Of a stretch of 64,000 nucleotides of DNA, positions 7,378-15,884 are shown piece by piece (position 1 is the stretch's first letter; the number at the start of each line of letters is the position of its first letter). The stretch comes from Ruminococcus sp. (lineage in GTDB: Bacteria; Bacillota; Clostridia; Oscillospirales; Acutalibacteraceae): contig JAFLSK010000002.1 in NCBI GenBank assembly GCA_022510945.1, positions 1 through 64,000 on the forward strand, given 5' to 3'. Both the position numbers and the translations under genes were made by a program. Under the pieces are notes generated by a model. The model made no database searches. It saw nothing but the letters and a program-made list of their open reading frames with translations, and had not been told where the DNA came from.

Positions 7378-7867
7378 TTATAAGCCTCCTTTCAAGCGCC
7401 TTTCTTGCCGTCGAGAGTCTCGACTTTACCGTGCCTTCGGGCGCGTTCACAATCAAGGCGATATCTTTTATGCTGTAGTCCTTGAAGTAATACAGTACAA
7501 TTACGATTTTCTGCTTTTTAGGCAGAGCAGAGATTGCGTAATGCAGAGTTGAATAATCGTCCCGATTTTCATCGTTTACTTCGGGTATGGAATTGAAAAA
7601 TTCTGTCTGTTCCTCGTCTGTTCGGAAGTGGTATGACTTTCTGTGGCGCGCGGACAGCAGAACATTTTTGTATGTGTTAACGCAGATTGAGTAAAGCCAC
7701 TTATCAAACGGAACGTCAGCGTTGCGTTTTTTGTAGTGGCGCAGAGCCTTTAGCCAAGTTTCCTGAAAAAGGTCGTCAGCATAGTCTCTGCTTCCGCAAA
7801 GTGATATACATAGCCGAGTTAAATCCGCACTGTATTTCGTCACATATGAGTCAAAGTCGCTTTTCAA
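7370..7867 (-). CDS. RNA polymerase ECF-type sigma-70 factor
   Basis: 165 residues. Region 2 contains YADDLFQETWLKALRHY (the -10 recognition and core-binding helix) and region 4 ends in YFKDYSIKDIALIVNAPEGTVKSRLSTARKAL, a helix-turn-helix for -35 binding. It directs RNA polymerase to a small regulon, presumably in response to an envelope signal sensed by the coupled membrane protein. The ribosome site is GAGGTGAGGAATTG before the start at 7867. The 5' region is divergent from the EEP gene at 7997. Confidence 0.9.
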   Translation of the reverse strand: MKSDFDSYVTKYSADLTRLCISLCGSRDYADDLFQETWLKALRHYKKRNADVPFDKWLYSICVNTYKNVLLSARHRKSYHFRTDEEQTEFFNSIPEVNDENRDDYSTLHYAISALPKKQKIVIVLYYFKDYSIKDIALIVNAPEGTVKSRLSTARKALERRLINE

Positions 7868-7945
7868 TTCCTCACCTCATTTCTGAAAGCTTTCACTATT
7901 ATAACAAATCAGTGGATAAAAAGGTTCATTTTATTACAAAACAAT

Positions 7946-7973
7946 TTGCATTTTTTACCGAATATGATACAAT
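7946..7973 (+). promoter_or_regulatory. Promoter of the EEP-domain gene
   Basis: TTGCAT and TACAAT separated by 16 bp, 24 bases before the ATG at 7997. It lies in the 130-bp divergent region shared with the sigma-factor gene. Confidence 0.5.
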
Positions 7974-7996
7974 TACATTATATTGAGGTGATATCT

Positions 7997-9079
7997 ATGG
8001 AAAAGAAAAAGCATATATGGTGGAAAATCCTGCTCGGCGTGGTTGCAACTGTGCTGATAATTGTTATTGCATATTTACTTTATGTGATACTGACCTACAA
8101 CCGCATTGAGGATAATCAGCCGCTTAATGTCAACAGTATCGCGCAAAGTGAGCAGGCCGAGGTAGGAAAGACCTACACCGCGGTTACATATAACATCGGT
8201 TTCGGCGCATATACGCCCGATTTTACATTCTTTATGGACGGCGGCACTCAGTCGTGGGCGAACAGCAAGGAGAGCGTTGAGCGGTGCATTGAGGGTGTAG
8301 CCGGTACCGCGCTTGATAAAGAGCCCGATATTGTCCTCTATCAGGAGGTCGATACCGACTCGACCCGCAGCTACCACGTCAACGAGGCTGACCAAATCCG
8401 CTCGCACTACAGCGGTTTTAACGACATTTTCGCTGTGAATTATCACTCCGCGTTTCTTATGTACCCGTTCACTCAGCCGCACGGCGCGTCAAACAGCGGA
8501 CTTCTTACGCTCAGCGATATGAAGATAATATCCGCGACAAGGCGCAGTTTTCCGATTTCAACGGGATTTTCTAAGTTCCTCGACCTCGACCGCTGTTTCA
8601 GCGTTTCCCATATTCCCGCCGATAACGGCAAGGAGCTCGTGATCTACAACGTTCACGCGTCCGCGTACGGCGTTGACGCTGAAATCCAGCACGCGCAGTT
8701 TGAAATGCTGTTTGAAGATATGAAGAGTGAGTACGATAAGGGTAACTTTGTAGTTTGCGGCGGCGACTTTAACCACGACTTCACGGGTAATTCAAAGGAA
8801 AAACTCAACGAGAATGTTGACGGCGAGCACACATGGGCGGCTCCGTTCCCTGATGACCTTATTCCCGAGGGTTTTGAAAAGCAGACGAATTACAAAAACA
8901 ACGGCTTAGTTGCAACGACGCGCAACTGCGATATTCCGTACAGCGAGGATAGCTTCACCGTTATTCTCGACGGTTTCATAACCTCGGATAATGTAAAGGT
9001 TAAAAGCGTCGAGAATATACAGACCGACTTTGAATTTTCCGATCACAATCCCGTTGTGATTGAATTTGAGTTGAAATAA
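7997..9079 (+). CDS. Membrane-anchored endonuclease/exonuclease/phosphatase (EEP) family protein
   Basis: 360 residues. The N-terminal helix WWKILLGVVATVLIIVIAYLLYVIL anchors the protein so that the catalytic domain is probably outside the cell. EEP motifs in order: TYNIGFGAY, VLYQEVD (metal-binding Glu), GGDFNHDF and the C-terminal FSDHNPVV (catalytic Asp-His). The fold hydrolyses phosphodiesters in nucleic acids, sphingolipids or phosphoinositides; the substrate is not clear. The track start at 7946 is replaced by ATG 7997 behind TTGAGGTGATATCT. Confidence 0.85.
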   Translation: MEKKKHIWWKILLGVVATVLIIVIAYLLYVILTYNRIEDNQPLNVNSIAQSEQAEVGKTYTAVTYNIGFGAYTPDFTFFMDGGTQSWANSKESVERCIEGVAGTALDKEPDIVLYQEVDTDSTRSYHVNEADQIRSHYSGFNDIFAVNYHSAFLMYPFTQPHGASNSGLLTLSDMKIISATRRSFPISTGFSKFLDLDRCFSVSHIPADNGKELVIYNVHASAYGVDAEIQHAQFEMLFEDMKSEYDKGNFVVCGGDFNHDFTGNSKEKLNENVDGEHTWAAPFPDDLIPEGFEKQTNYKNNGLVATTRNCDIPYSEDSFTVILDGFITSDNVKVKSVENIQTDFEFSDHNPVVIEFELK

Positions 9080-9091
9080 TGAAATAAAATG

Positions 9092-9125
9092 AAAGCGTGC
9101 GATTTTTTCGCACGCTTTTGTATAT
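9092..9125. terminator. Bidirectional terminator between convergent genes
   Basis: AAAGCGTGCG/CGCACGCTTT with T-rich sequence on both sides. It lies between the EEP gene and the small minus-strand gene. Confidence 0.8.
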
Positions 9126-9136
9126 TACTCGCTGTT

Positions 9137-9400
9137 TTACACGCGAGGGGTGTTTTTCGGTTTTCTTTTTACGGCGCATAGGGCGTCAATGTACCGCTTT
9201 GCGTCGTCGATATCCGCTTTGTAGAGGATAGCCACGAGATTTGCACCCTTTGTGATTTCACAGGTTTTCAGTTCACAAATGGTTTTAATAAGATAGGATT
9301 TGTATTTAGTGTGCATAAACTCGTCGTCGTCTCGCTCAATAATCAATTCGTCCGCATTTACGCTGTGATAATACGTTATCCAATCCGTAAAAATCTCCAT
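9137..9400 (-). CDS. Small hypothetical protein
   Basis: 87 residues from the ATG at 9400 (MEIFTDWITYYHSVNADELIIERDDDEF), preceded by a strong GTCAGGAGGTCAGTTCT ribosome site. The longer track ORF to 9496 has no such signal. It is a mixed alpha/beta, cytoplasmic-looking protein with no recognised domain and a basic tail KRKPKNTPRV. It shares a terminator with the convergent EEP gene. Confidence 0.6.
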   Translation of the reverse strand: MEIFTDWITYYHSVNADELIIERDDDEFMHTKYKSYLIKTICELKTCEITKGANLVAILYKADIDDAKRYIDALCAVKRKPKNTPRV

Positions 9401-9566
9401 AGAACTGACCTCCTGACATTTTTTACCAATATAATAATAATAGTCTATATGTGAATATTTGTCAACTATTTTATTATTATATAGCATAATATCCAAAAGA
9501 ATGGCACGAAAATACTATATGATACACAAAACAAACAATACACTGCGTACTCGCCGCATATATCGG

Positions 9567-9595
9567 TTGACAAATTCACAATTCGGAGATAGGAT
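9567..9595 (+). promoter_or_regulatory. Promoter of the patatin/ApbE operon
   Basis: A consensus TTGACA at 9567-9572, a 17-bp spacer and TAGGAT at 9590-9595, 35 bases before the patatin ATG. The rest of the 9401-9630 gap is AT-rich without other recognised features. Confidence 0.65.
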
Positions 9596-9630
9596 ATTAT
9601 AAGATTAAAAGAATTTCAGGAGACGATACA

Positions 9631-10470
9631 ATGATAGGAGTAATCGACGTAGGCGGAGGCACCAGAGGCATTTTCGGCGCGGGTGTTTTTGACTACTGTA
9701 TGGATAACGGGATTAAGTTTGATTTGTTTATAGGCGTTTCGGCGGGTGGAGCGAACGGCTCATCCTACCTATCGGGTCAGCGCGGCAGAAACCTCGTTTT
9801 CTACGATAACTACGCTTTTCGCAGAAAGTATATGAGCGTGTGGAATATGCTTACTACCGGCGAGTTTATTAACCTCGACTATATCTATAGCACTCTGAGT
9901 AACAGCGACGGCGAAGATCCGCTCGATTACAATGCTTTAGCCGCTAACCCGACAGATTTCGAGATAGTCGCCACAAACGCGCTCACGGGGGAGCCTCACT
10001 ATTTTCCGAAAAGCTCGATGAAGCAGGACTGCTACGACGTTATAAAAGCGTCGTGCGCTGTGCCTGTCGCGAGCAGGCCGTACCCGATTGACGGAGTTCC
10101 GTACTACGACGGAGGACTTTCCGACCCTATACCATATAAGCGCGCGTTCGAGACGGGTTGCGACAAGCTTGTTGTGGTGCTGACTCGTCCTAAAAACTCC
10201 TTCCGTAAACCCGACGGAGATAAAAAATTTGTAAAGCTTGTAAAGCGAAAATATCCCGCGGCAGCTGAGGTTATACGAAACCGCTACAAGGTCTATAACC
10301 AAAGCCTGAGGGAAATCTTCGAACTCGAAAAGCAGGGCAAGGTGCTCATAATCGCGCCCGACGATATCAGCGGACTTAAAACCCTCACCAAAGACCACGA
10401 ATCGCTTAGAAAGCTCTACTCGAAGGGTTACGTCGAGGCGGAAAGGATAAAAACCTTCCTTAGTGAATGA
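9631..10470 (+). CDS. Patatin-like phospholipase
   Basis: 279 residues, the usual size for bacterial YjjU/RssA-type patatins. VGGGTRGIFGAGV is the oxyanion-hole glycine motif, GVSAGG carries the nucleophilic Ser (GxSxG) and YYDGGLSDP the catalytic Asp of the Ser-Asp dyad. The expected activity is hydrolysis of phospholipid or acylglycerol esters in the cytoplasm. The ribosome site CAGGAGACGATACA precedes ATG. The downstream lipoprotein gene starts within a few bases, so it is the first gene of the operon with apbE. Confidence 0.9.
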   Translation: MIGVIDVGGGTRGIFGAGVFDYCMDNGIKFDLFIGVSAGGANGSSYLSGQRGRNLVFYDNYAFRRKYMSVWNMLTTGEFINLDYIYSTLSNSDGEDPLDYNALAANPTDFEIVATNALTGEPHYFPKSSMKQDCYDVIKASCAVPVASRPYPIDGVPYYDGGLSDPIPYKRAFETGCDKLVVVLTRPKNSFRKPDGDKKFVKLVKRKYPAAAEVIRNRYKVYNQSLREIFELEKQGKVLIIAPDDISGLKTLTKDHESLRKLYSKGYVEAERIKTFLSE

Positions 10471-10481
10471 GGAATCTTAAT

Positions 10482-11495
10482 ATGAAAAGATTAATTTCTG
10501 TATGTCTGATAATTATGTTACTCGCGTTCTCGGGCTGTGCTCAGAACAATGCGATAGACAGCGAGCCCTATAGCAAGGAATTCTTCGCTATGGATACATA
10601 TATGACAGTGACCGCATACGGCAAGAACGGCAAAGCCGCCGTTAAAGCGGCGAAAAAGAAAGTGAAAAAGCTCGATTCTCTTCTGAATGCCGAAAGCAAG
10701 GACAGCGAGATTTATTCGCTCAATGAGAGCGGCGAGGCGATTCTCTCGGACGATACCGCGAGCGTGCTCAAAAGCGCTCTCGACTACTTCGAGTTCACCG
10801 GCGGCGCGTTCAATCCAGCTATACACCCGATTATGCGGCTGTGGGGCTTTACTACGGATAATTTCAACGTTCCGACGGAGGAGAGTATAAAGAAAACACT
10901 AAAGCTCACTAAAGCAGACGAAATTTCTTTAAAAGAAAATAAAGTGAAGTTTAACCTCGACGGTCTTGAGGTTGACCTCGGCGGAATCGCAAAGGGCTAT
11001 ACATCCTCTCAGCTTATAAAGATTTTCAAGGACAGCGGAGTAAAGAGCGGTCTTATAAACTTGGGCGGTAACGTCCAGACTCTTGGGCTGAAACCCGACG
11101 GCAGCGAATGGAACGTTGCGATTAATCACCCTTATCTTTCCGGTGAATATCTCGGATTTCTGAAAACTCACGATAAAGCGGTTATCACCTCGGGCGGCTA
11201 CGAGCGCAATTTTGTAGCAAACAGCAGGGTATATCACCATATAATCGACCCGAGCACTGGCTATCCCGCCGAGAGCGGACTCGCTTCGGTAACGATTGTG
11301 GCTGAGGACGGCACTCTCGCCGACGCGCTTTCAACCTCGCTTTTCGTAATGGGTGAGGAGAAGGCGACGCAGTTCTGGCGCGATAACAGAAATGGTTTTG
11401 ACGTCATCCTCTATACGGACGACAACGAGGTTATTATATCAGAAGGACTGAAGGACAGCTTTTCGACCGAGCTGCAAACGGAAGTGATATCATAA
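10482..11495 (+). CDS. apbE: FAD:protein FMN transferase (ApbE), lipoprotein
   Basis: 337 residues from ATG 10482, chosen for AGGA at a good distance; an in-frame ATG at 10467 overlaps the previous stop. The N-terminus LISVCLIIMLLAFSGCAQ is a lipoprotein signal with lipobox FSGC, so the enzyme is attached outside the membrane. Hallmarks are AMDTYMTVTAYG, LGGIAKGYTS, NLGGNVQTLG, ITSGGYERNF, HIIDPSTGYPA and DALSTSLFVMG. It transfers FMN from FAD to Thr/Ser of extracytosolic flavoproteins. Genes for NusG-II and Gx-transporter proteins follow in the same run; no flavinylation substrate (FMN-bind domain) is seen in the window. Confidence 0.93.
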   Translation: MKRLISVCLIIMLLAFSGCAQNNAIDSEPYSKEFFAMDTYMTVTAYGKNGKAAVKAAKKKVKKLDSLLNAESKDSEIYSLNESGEAILSDDTASVLKSALDYFEFTGGAFNPAIHPIMRLWGFTTDNFNVPTEESIKKTLKLTKADEISLKENKVKFNLDGLEVDLGGIAKGYTSSQLIKIFKDSGVKSGLINLGGNVQTLGLKPDGSEWNVAINHPYLSGEYLGFLKTHDKAVITSGGYERNFVANSRVYHHIIDPSTGYPAESGLASVTIVAEDGTLADALSTSLFVMGEEKATQFWRDNRNGFDVILYTDDNEVIISEGLKDSFSTELQTEVIS

Positions 11496-11866
11496 TGAAA
11501 ATGAATAAGCGCGATTTTATAGCGATTGCGGTTGTGGTTATACTCTCCGCCGCAGGCTTTCTGTTTCTGAACATCGGGCACGCTCAGGGCAGCGAGGTTG
11601 TAATAACCCTCGGCGGCAGTGAGTACGGAATATATCCTCTTGCTGACGATAAGGTGATAGAGATAAAGTCCGACGTTGGCTTGAACACCGTTGTGATTGA
11701 AAACGGCTCCGTGTATATGAAGGATGCCGACTGCCCCGACCGCTACTGCGTAAAGCAGGGTAAGGTAAAAGTCAGCGGCGACTCCGTTATCTGCCTGCCG
11801 CATAAGCTGGTGGTCGAGGTCAAATCGCAGAACGGCGAGAACACAATAGACGCGGTCGCAAAATAG
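11495..11866 (+). CDS. NusG domain II-containing membrane-anchored protein
   Basis: 123 residues: an N-terminal signal anchor (FIAIAVVVILSAAGFLFL) and a NusG-II-like beta domain with VVIENGSVYMKDADCPDRYCVKQGKVKVSGDSVICLPHKLVVEV, the family signature including the paired Cys. The start overlaps the ApbE stop by one base. Small NusG-II proteins commonly sit between ApbE and a Gx transporter and are thought to act in extracytosolic flavin/quinone redox systems (EetA-like, from recollection). Precise role unproven. Confidence 0.85.
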   Translation: MKMNKRDFIAIAVVVILSAAGFLFLNIGHAQGSEVVITLGGSEYGIYPLADDKVIEIKSDVGLNTVVIENGSVYMKDADCPDRYCVKQGKVKVSGDSVICLPHKLVVEVKSQNGENTIDAVAK

Positions 11867-11875
11867 TGGTGTAAA

Positions 11876-12379
11876 ATGAGTAAGAAAATAGCGAAGGTAG
11901 GGCTTTTCGTTGCGCTCGCTATGATATTCAGCTACATAGAGGCTATAATCCCGTGGGACTTCGGTATCCCCGGAGTTAAACTCGGCGTAGCGAATATTGT
12001 GGTGGTCGTCGCCCTTTATCAACTGAATATACCCGAAACAGCGGGGATTTCGTTCGTGAGGATTTTTTTGATGGGTTTGCTTTTCGGCAATGTTATGTCC
12101 CTCGCGTACAGTTTTTCGGGCGGAGCTTTAAGCCTTATCGGAATGATAGTCTGCAAAAGGCTTAAGCTTTCCGTAATCGGCGTGAGCATAGTCGGAGCAG
12201 TTTTGCACAATGTAGGCCAGCTGAGCACCGCAGCGTTTATCCTTCAAAGTACGGCGATTACTTATTATTTCCCCGTGCTGCTCGTTTCGGGGCTTGTAAC
12301 GGGATTTCTCATCGGCATATTATCCTACAGGGTGAACAAATCTCTCGACAAGTTTTCACAAAATAATAACGACAGATAA
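11876..12379 (+). CDS. Gx transporter family membrane protein (annotated elsewhere as heptaprenyl diphosphate synthase component I)
   Basis: 167 residues with about five hydrophobic segments. AMIFSYIEAIIPWDFGIPGVKLGVANIVVVVALY is the family signature. The family is related to ECF S components, so transport of a small molecule such as a flavin or quinone precursor is more likely than prenyl synthesis. It is the last gene of the ApbE/NusG-II run, ten bases after the preceding stop, resembling the EetB position in flavin-based electron-transfer loci. Confidence 0.82.
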   Translation: MSKKIAKVGLFVALAMIFSYIEAIIPWDFGIPGVKLGVANIVVVVALYQLNIPETAGISFVRIFLMGLLFGNVMSLAYSFSGGALSLIGMIVCKRLKLSVIGVSIVGAVLHNVGQLSTAAFILQSTAITYYFPVLLVSGLVTGFLIGILSYRVNKSLDKFSQNNNDR

Positions 12380-12380
12380 A

Positions 12381-12414
12381 GCAGAGCAGTTTTCATTGCT
12401 CTGCTATTTTCTTT
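12381..12414 (+). terminator. Terminator of the patatin-ApbE-NusG-Gx operon
   Basis: GCAGAGCA/TGCTCTGC stem with an eight-base loop, followed by TATTTTCTTT. Confidence 0.8.
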
Positions 12415-12443
12415 ATTAGAAAAATATTCCTTAAACAAAAATA

Positions 12444-12493
12444 GAACAAATTTTCGATTTTCTATTGAATGTATGTTCGAATTGTGCTATACT
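12444..12493 (+). promoter_or_regulatory. Promoter of the Y-family polymerase gene with two LexA-like (SOS) boxes
   Basis: TTGAAT (12465-12470), 17-bp spacer and TATACT (12488-12493) form a good promoter. GAATGTATGTTCG (12467-12479) matches the Gram-positive LexA core GAAC-N4-GTTC with one mismatch and covers the -35 and spacer. A second one-mismatch copy, GAACAAATTTTC, lies at 12444-12455. Repression by LexA and induction by DNA damage are inferred from these sites and the nature of the gene. Confidence 0.65.
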
Positions 12494-12518
12494 GTTGTCA
12501 AAGTAAGACGAAAGGACA

Positions 12519-14027
12519 GTGTGCACAGTGGGCGAGAGGCAGTATATAGCGATAGATTTAAAGTCGTTCTACGCGTCGGTAGAGTGCGTCAACCGAGGTC
12601 TCGACCCGCTTACTGCGAATCTCGTAGTTGCGGATAAGGAGCGGACGGTGGGCACAATCTGTCTCGCGGTTTCTCCGTCGCTCAAGGCCTACGGAATCCC
12701 CGGCAGGGCGAGAATGTTCGAGGTCGTGCAGAAGGTGCGCGATGTGAACGCCGTGCGCCGTATCACTGCTCCGAATCATAAACTGGTCGGTAAGTCATAT
12801 ATCGCAACCGAGCTTTCTGAAAATCCCGCGCTCGAGCTCGACTATATCGTAGCCAAGCCGCAGATGGCTCATTATATGAAGGTCAGCACCGAAATCTACA
12901 AAATTTATTTAAAATATGTCGCGCCCGAGGATATCCACGTCTACTCGATTGACGAGGTTTTTATCGACGCGACGAACTACCTGAATACCCGAAACATCAC
13001 TGCGCACGAACTTGCGATGACTATGGTGCGCGACGTGTTGAGAAACACCGGAATCACCGCTACCGCGGGGATAGGCACTAACCTCTACCTCAGCAAGGTC
13101 GCTATGGATATAGTCGCCAAGCGTATGCCCGCCGACAGCGACGGCGTGCGTATCGCTCAGCTTGACGAGATGTCTTACCGCCGCGAGCTGTGGGAGCACC
13201 GACCGCTGACCGACTTCTGGCGCGTCGGGCGCGGCTACTCGAATAAGCTGAAAAAATACGGAATGTACACGATGGGCGACATTGCGCTCTGCTCGCTTAA
13301 TAACGAAGGGCTTTTGTATCAGCTTTTCGGCATAAACGCCGAGCTGCTCATCGACCACGCGTGGGGTTGGGAGCCGTGCAGAATCAGCGACATAAAGTCC
13401 TACACGCCGAGTTCGAAATCGCTCAGTCAGGGGCAAGTGCTCGGTACGCCTTATAATAATGAAAAAGCAAGGCTAATAATCCGCGAGATGACCGAGATTC
13501 TCGTGCTCGACTTGGTGGATAAGGAACTTCTGACCGACCAGGTAGTCCTGACCGTCGGATATGATATCGAAAATCTCAAAAACGAAGAGCGAAAAAACCG
13601 CTATAAAGGCGAGGTCACCGTTGACCACTACGGCAGGCGCGTGCCCAAGCAGACGCACGGCTCCGAGAATATCGGACGTTTCACTTCGTCTACGAAGTTG
13701 ATAGTTGACGCGGTGCTCAGGCTGTTCGACCGCATTACAGACAAAGATTTGCTCGTGAGGCGAATGTACGTCGTCGCGAATCATACAGTTTTTGAAAGTA
13801 CGCTGAAGGATAAGGCGGAACAACTCGACCTGTTTACCGATTTCGGTTCGCTTTCCGAGGAGAAAATGCGCGAGGACAGGGAACTAAGCCGCGAGAAGAA
13901 TATCCAAAAGACAGTGATTTCTTTAAAAAAACGTTACGGAAAAAACGCCGTCCTTAAGGGAATGAACCTCAAAGAAGGCGCAACCGCACGCGACCGCAAT
14001 CGTCAAATCGGCGGTCATAGGGCATAG
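12519..14027 (+). CDS. Y-family translesion DNA polymerase (UmuC/YqjW-type)
   Basis: 502 residues, longer than DinB and typical of Firmicutes UmuC/UvrX/YqjW proteins. Catalytic metal sites are AIDLKSFYASVE and YSIDEVFIDAT; GITATAGIGTNLYLSKVAMD is the palm helix that follows; the little-finger domain occupies roughly residues 300-420. It copies damaged DNA with low fidelity. The start is uncertain: GTG at 12519 or GTG at 12528, both after AAAGGAC. A YolD-like gene follows after nine bases and LexA-like boxes precede, consistent with an SOS operon. Confidence 0.88.
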   Translation: MCTVGERQYIAIDLKSFYASVECVNRGLDPLTANLVVADKERTVGTICLAVSPSLKAYGIPGRARMFEVVQKVRDVNAVRRITAPNHKLVGKSYIATELSENPALELDYIVAKPQMAHYMKVSTEIYKIYLKYVAPEDIHVYSIDEVFIDATNYLNTRNITAHELAMTMVRDVLRNTGITATAGIGTNLYLSKVAMDIVAKRMPADSDGVRIAQLDEMSYRRELWEHRPLTDFWRVGRGYSNKLKKYGMYTMGDIALCSLNNEGLLYQLFGINAELLIDHAWGWEPCRISDIKSYTPSSKSLSQGQVLGTPYNNEKARLIIREMTEILVLDLVDKELLTDQVVLTVGYDIENLKNEERKNRYKGEVTVDHYGRRVPKQTHGSENIGRFTSSTKLIVDAVLRLFDRITDKDLLVRRMYVVANHTVFESTLKDKAEQLDLFTDFGSLSEEKMREDRELSREKNIQKTVISLKKRYGKNAVLKGMNLKEGATARDRNRQIGGHRA

Positions 14028-14035
14028 AGGATAAA

Positions 14036-14473
14036 ATGCAAAAACAATATAATGATATAATAACCCTGCCGCACTACAGCTCCGATTTGCGCGCGCATAT
14101 GTCTCTGCACGACCGCGCGGCTCAGTTCGCTCCGTTTGCGGCACTCACGGGCTATGACTCGGCAATAGGCGAGACCGCCCGACTTACGGACTCGAAACTT
14201 TTGCTCAGCGAGGAACAGGAAAATATACTCAGCGAACGCATCTGTGTTATAATAGAACATATAAAAGAAAAACCCAAAGTTAATATAACCTACTTTATCC
14301 CAGACCAAAGAAAGTCCGGCGGAGCATATGTTACCACCGTCGTATCCGTCCGCCGTGTTGACGACTTCACACGACAGCTTATCCTCGCCGACGGCGGCAC
14401 AATTCCGCTCGACGATATTTACGACATCAAAGGCGAGATGTTCGACAATGCGCAGAGTTCCGATGTTTTCTAA
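14036..14473 (+). CDS. YolD-like family protein
   Basis: 145 residues; MSLHDRAAQFAPFAALTGYDSAIGET is the YolD-like N-terminal signature and the C-terminal half carries the beta-strands ending LADGGTIPLDDIYDI. In Firmicutes these proteins are encoded next to UmuC-type polymerases and are thought to be functional counterparts of UmuD; this is known for the family, not shown here. It is in the same transcript as the polymerase with a GAGGATAAA ribosome site. Confidence 0.85.
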   Translation: MQKQYNDIITLPHYSSDLRAHMSLHDRAAQFAPFAALTGYDSAIGETARLTDSKLLLSEEQENILSERICVIIEHIKEKPKVNITYFIPDQRKSGGAYVTTVVSVRRVDDFTRQLILADGGTIPLDDIYDIKGEMFDNAQSSDVF

Positions 14474-14544
14474 ACTCTACGGAGCGTGGGTGTAATTTTA
14501 CAAGAGTTTATCGTACAATACTTATGCAAAAGGAGGTATCGGTT

Positions 14545-15150
14545 ATGGATCAAATCAAAATCGGAAAATTTATCTCGACTATGAGAAAAGAACAGAAGCT
14601 GACACAAAGAGAGCTTGCCGACATTCTCGGCATAAGCGACAAGACTGTAAGTAAATGGGAATGCGGAAACGGTATGCCCGAGGTGTCGCTTATGCTTCCC
14701 TTATGCAAGGCTCTGCAAATTAATCTCAACGAGTTGTTTTCGGGTGAGAGACTGACCGACGCTGATTACAAAAAGAAAGCTGAGGAAAATATGATGAATC
14801 TTGTAAAAGAAAAAGAAGAAAGCAAAAAGAAAATTATTATATCAGTTATCGTGGCTGTTATAACGATTGTTTCCGCCATAACTATGATTTTAATTTCGGG
14901 TACTCTTGAGATGCCGACATGGCTGCGGGTTGTACTGATAGCTATTTCTATACTCGTTATGATAGGCGGTATAGCAGTAGCCGGTGTGCTCGATATGGAC
15001 ACCGGCACATTCGAGTGCAAGCATTGCGGCGCTCGATTCAAACCAAGTGCAAAAGCATATCTCAAAGGTGCTCACACCATAACCACAAGATATTTAAAAT
15101 GTCCCGAATGCGGCAAAAGCAGTTACTGCAAGCACCGCCTGACGCATTAA
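14545..15150 (+). CDS. XRE-family regulator with two membrane helices and C-terminal zinc ribbon
   Basis: 201 residues from ATG 14545 behind AAAGGAGGTATCGGTT. Domains: helix-turn-helix at about residues 5-60 (IGKFISTMRKEQKLTQRELADILGISDKTVSKWECG), a charged linker, two hydrophobic helices (IIISVIVAVITIVSAITMILI and VVLIAISILVMIGGIAVAGVL) and a Cys4 motif CKHCGARF...CPECGKSS. The layout suggests a membrane-tethered DNA-binding protein whose zinc ribbon lies at the C-terminus on the same side as the HTH. Targets are unknown. The long stretch to 15303 holds a weak imperfect hairpin and a TATAAT at 15282-15287. Confidence 0.82.
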   Translation: MDQIKIGKFISTMRKEQKLTQRELADILGISDKTVSKWECGNGMPEVSLMLPLCKALQINLNELFSGERLTDADYKKKAEENMMNLVKEKEESKKKIIISVIVAVITIVSAITMILISGTLEMPTWLRVVLIAISILVMIGGIAVAGVLDMDTGTFECKHCGARFKPSAKAYLKGAHTITTRYLKCPECGKSSYCKHRLTH

Positions 15151-15303
15151 TATATGACGCCCTGCCGATTTCAACTAAATTGGTAGGGTGAACGCTTTGT
15201 TATACTACATATCTATTGTATGATTATAAGGCTCAGTACACCATCTGATATAAGTATTTGTAATTTTTGGCGAGATTGTATATAATGTTAGCGGGTGATA
15301 AAA

Positions 15304-15876
15304 ATGACTACAGAAAAATTTTTACAATTAATGGACAGCGGCGAGGTTACCGTCGCGGGCTCCGAGTTACATCAGCATATGACCTACCTCTCAAACGAGG
15401 CTATGAAAATCACATCAAAGCTTAACAACTCCTACCACACGCCCGACGAAATAATCTCATTGCTTGAGGAACTAACCGGCCGCGAAGTAGGCGAGGGGAC
15501 GTATATGTTTCCGCCATTCTATACGGACTGCGGAAAGAATCTGAAAATCGGTAAAAATGTGTTTATAAACGCCGGTTGTCAGTTTCAGGATCAAGGCGGA
15601 ATCACTATCGGCGACGGCTCGCTAATCGGACCAAAGACAGTGATAGCAACCCTCAACCACGACCAGAATCCGTCAAAGCGCGCGAATCTCTACCCCAAGC
15701 CCGTTAAAATCGGAAAAAATGTATGGATAGGCGCTAATGCGACCATTTTGCCGGGAGTCACAATCGGCGACGGTGCTATAGTCGGCGCAGGCGCGGTGGT
15801 TACAAAGGATGTTCCCGAAAACACAATAGTCGGCGGCGTACCCGCAAAAGTGATAAAAAATATCGAAACGGAGTAG
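15304..15876 (+). CDS. Sugar O-acetyltransferase (maltose/galactoside acetyltransferase type)
   Basis: 190 residues from ATG 15304 behind GGGTGAT. The N-terminal Mac helix domain (residues about 5-55) is followed by a left-handed beta-helix with hexapeptide repeats: [61 protein letters not shown]. The His in TLNHDQNPS is the expected catalytic base. It acetylates a hexose at the 6-OH using acetyl-CoA. The next gene begins eight bases after the stop, so the two may be co-transcribed. Confidence 0.9.
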   Translation: MTTEKFLQLMDSGEVTVAGSELHQHMTYLSNEAMKITSKLNNSYHTPDEIISLLEELTGREVGEGTYMFPPFYTDCGKNLKIGKNVFINAGCQFQDQGGITIGDGSLIGPKTVIATLNHDQNPSKRANLYPKPVKIGKNVWIGANATILPGVTIGDGAIVGAGAVVTKDVPENTIVGGVPAKVIKNIETE

Positions 15877-15884
15877 ATGTCGTT

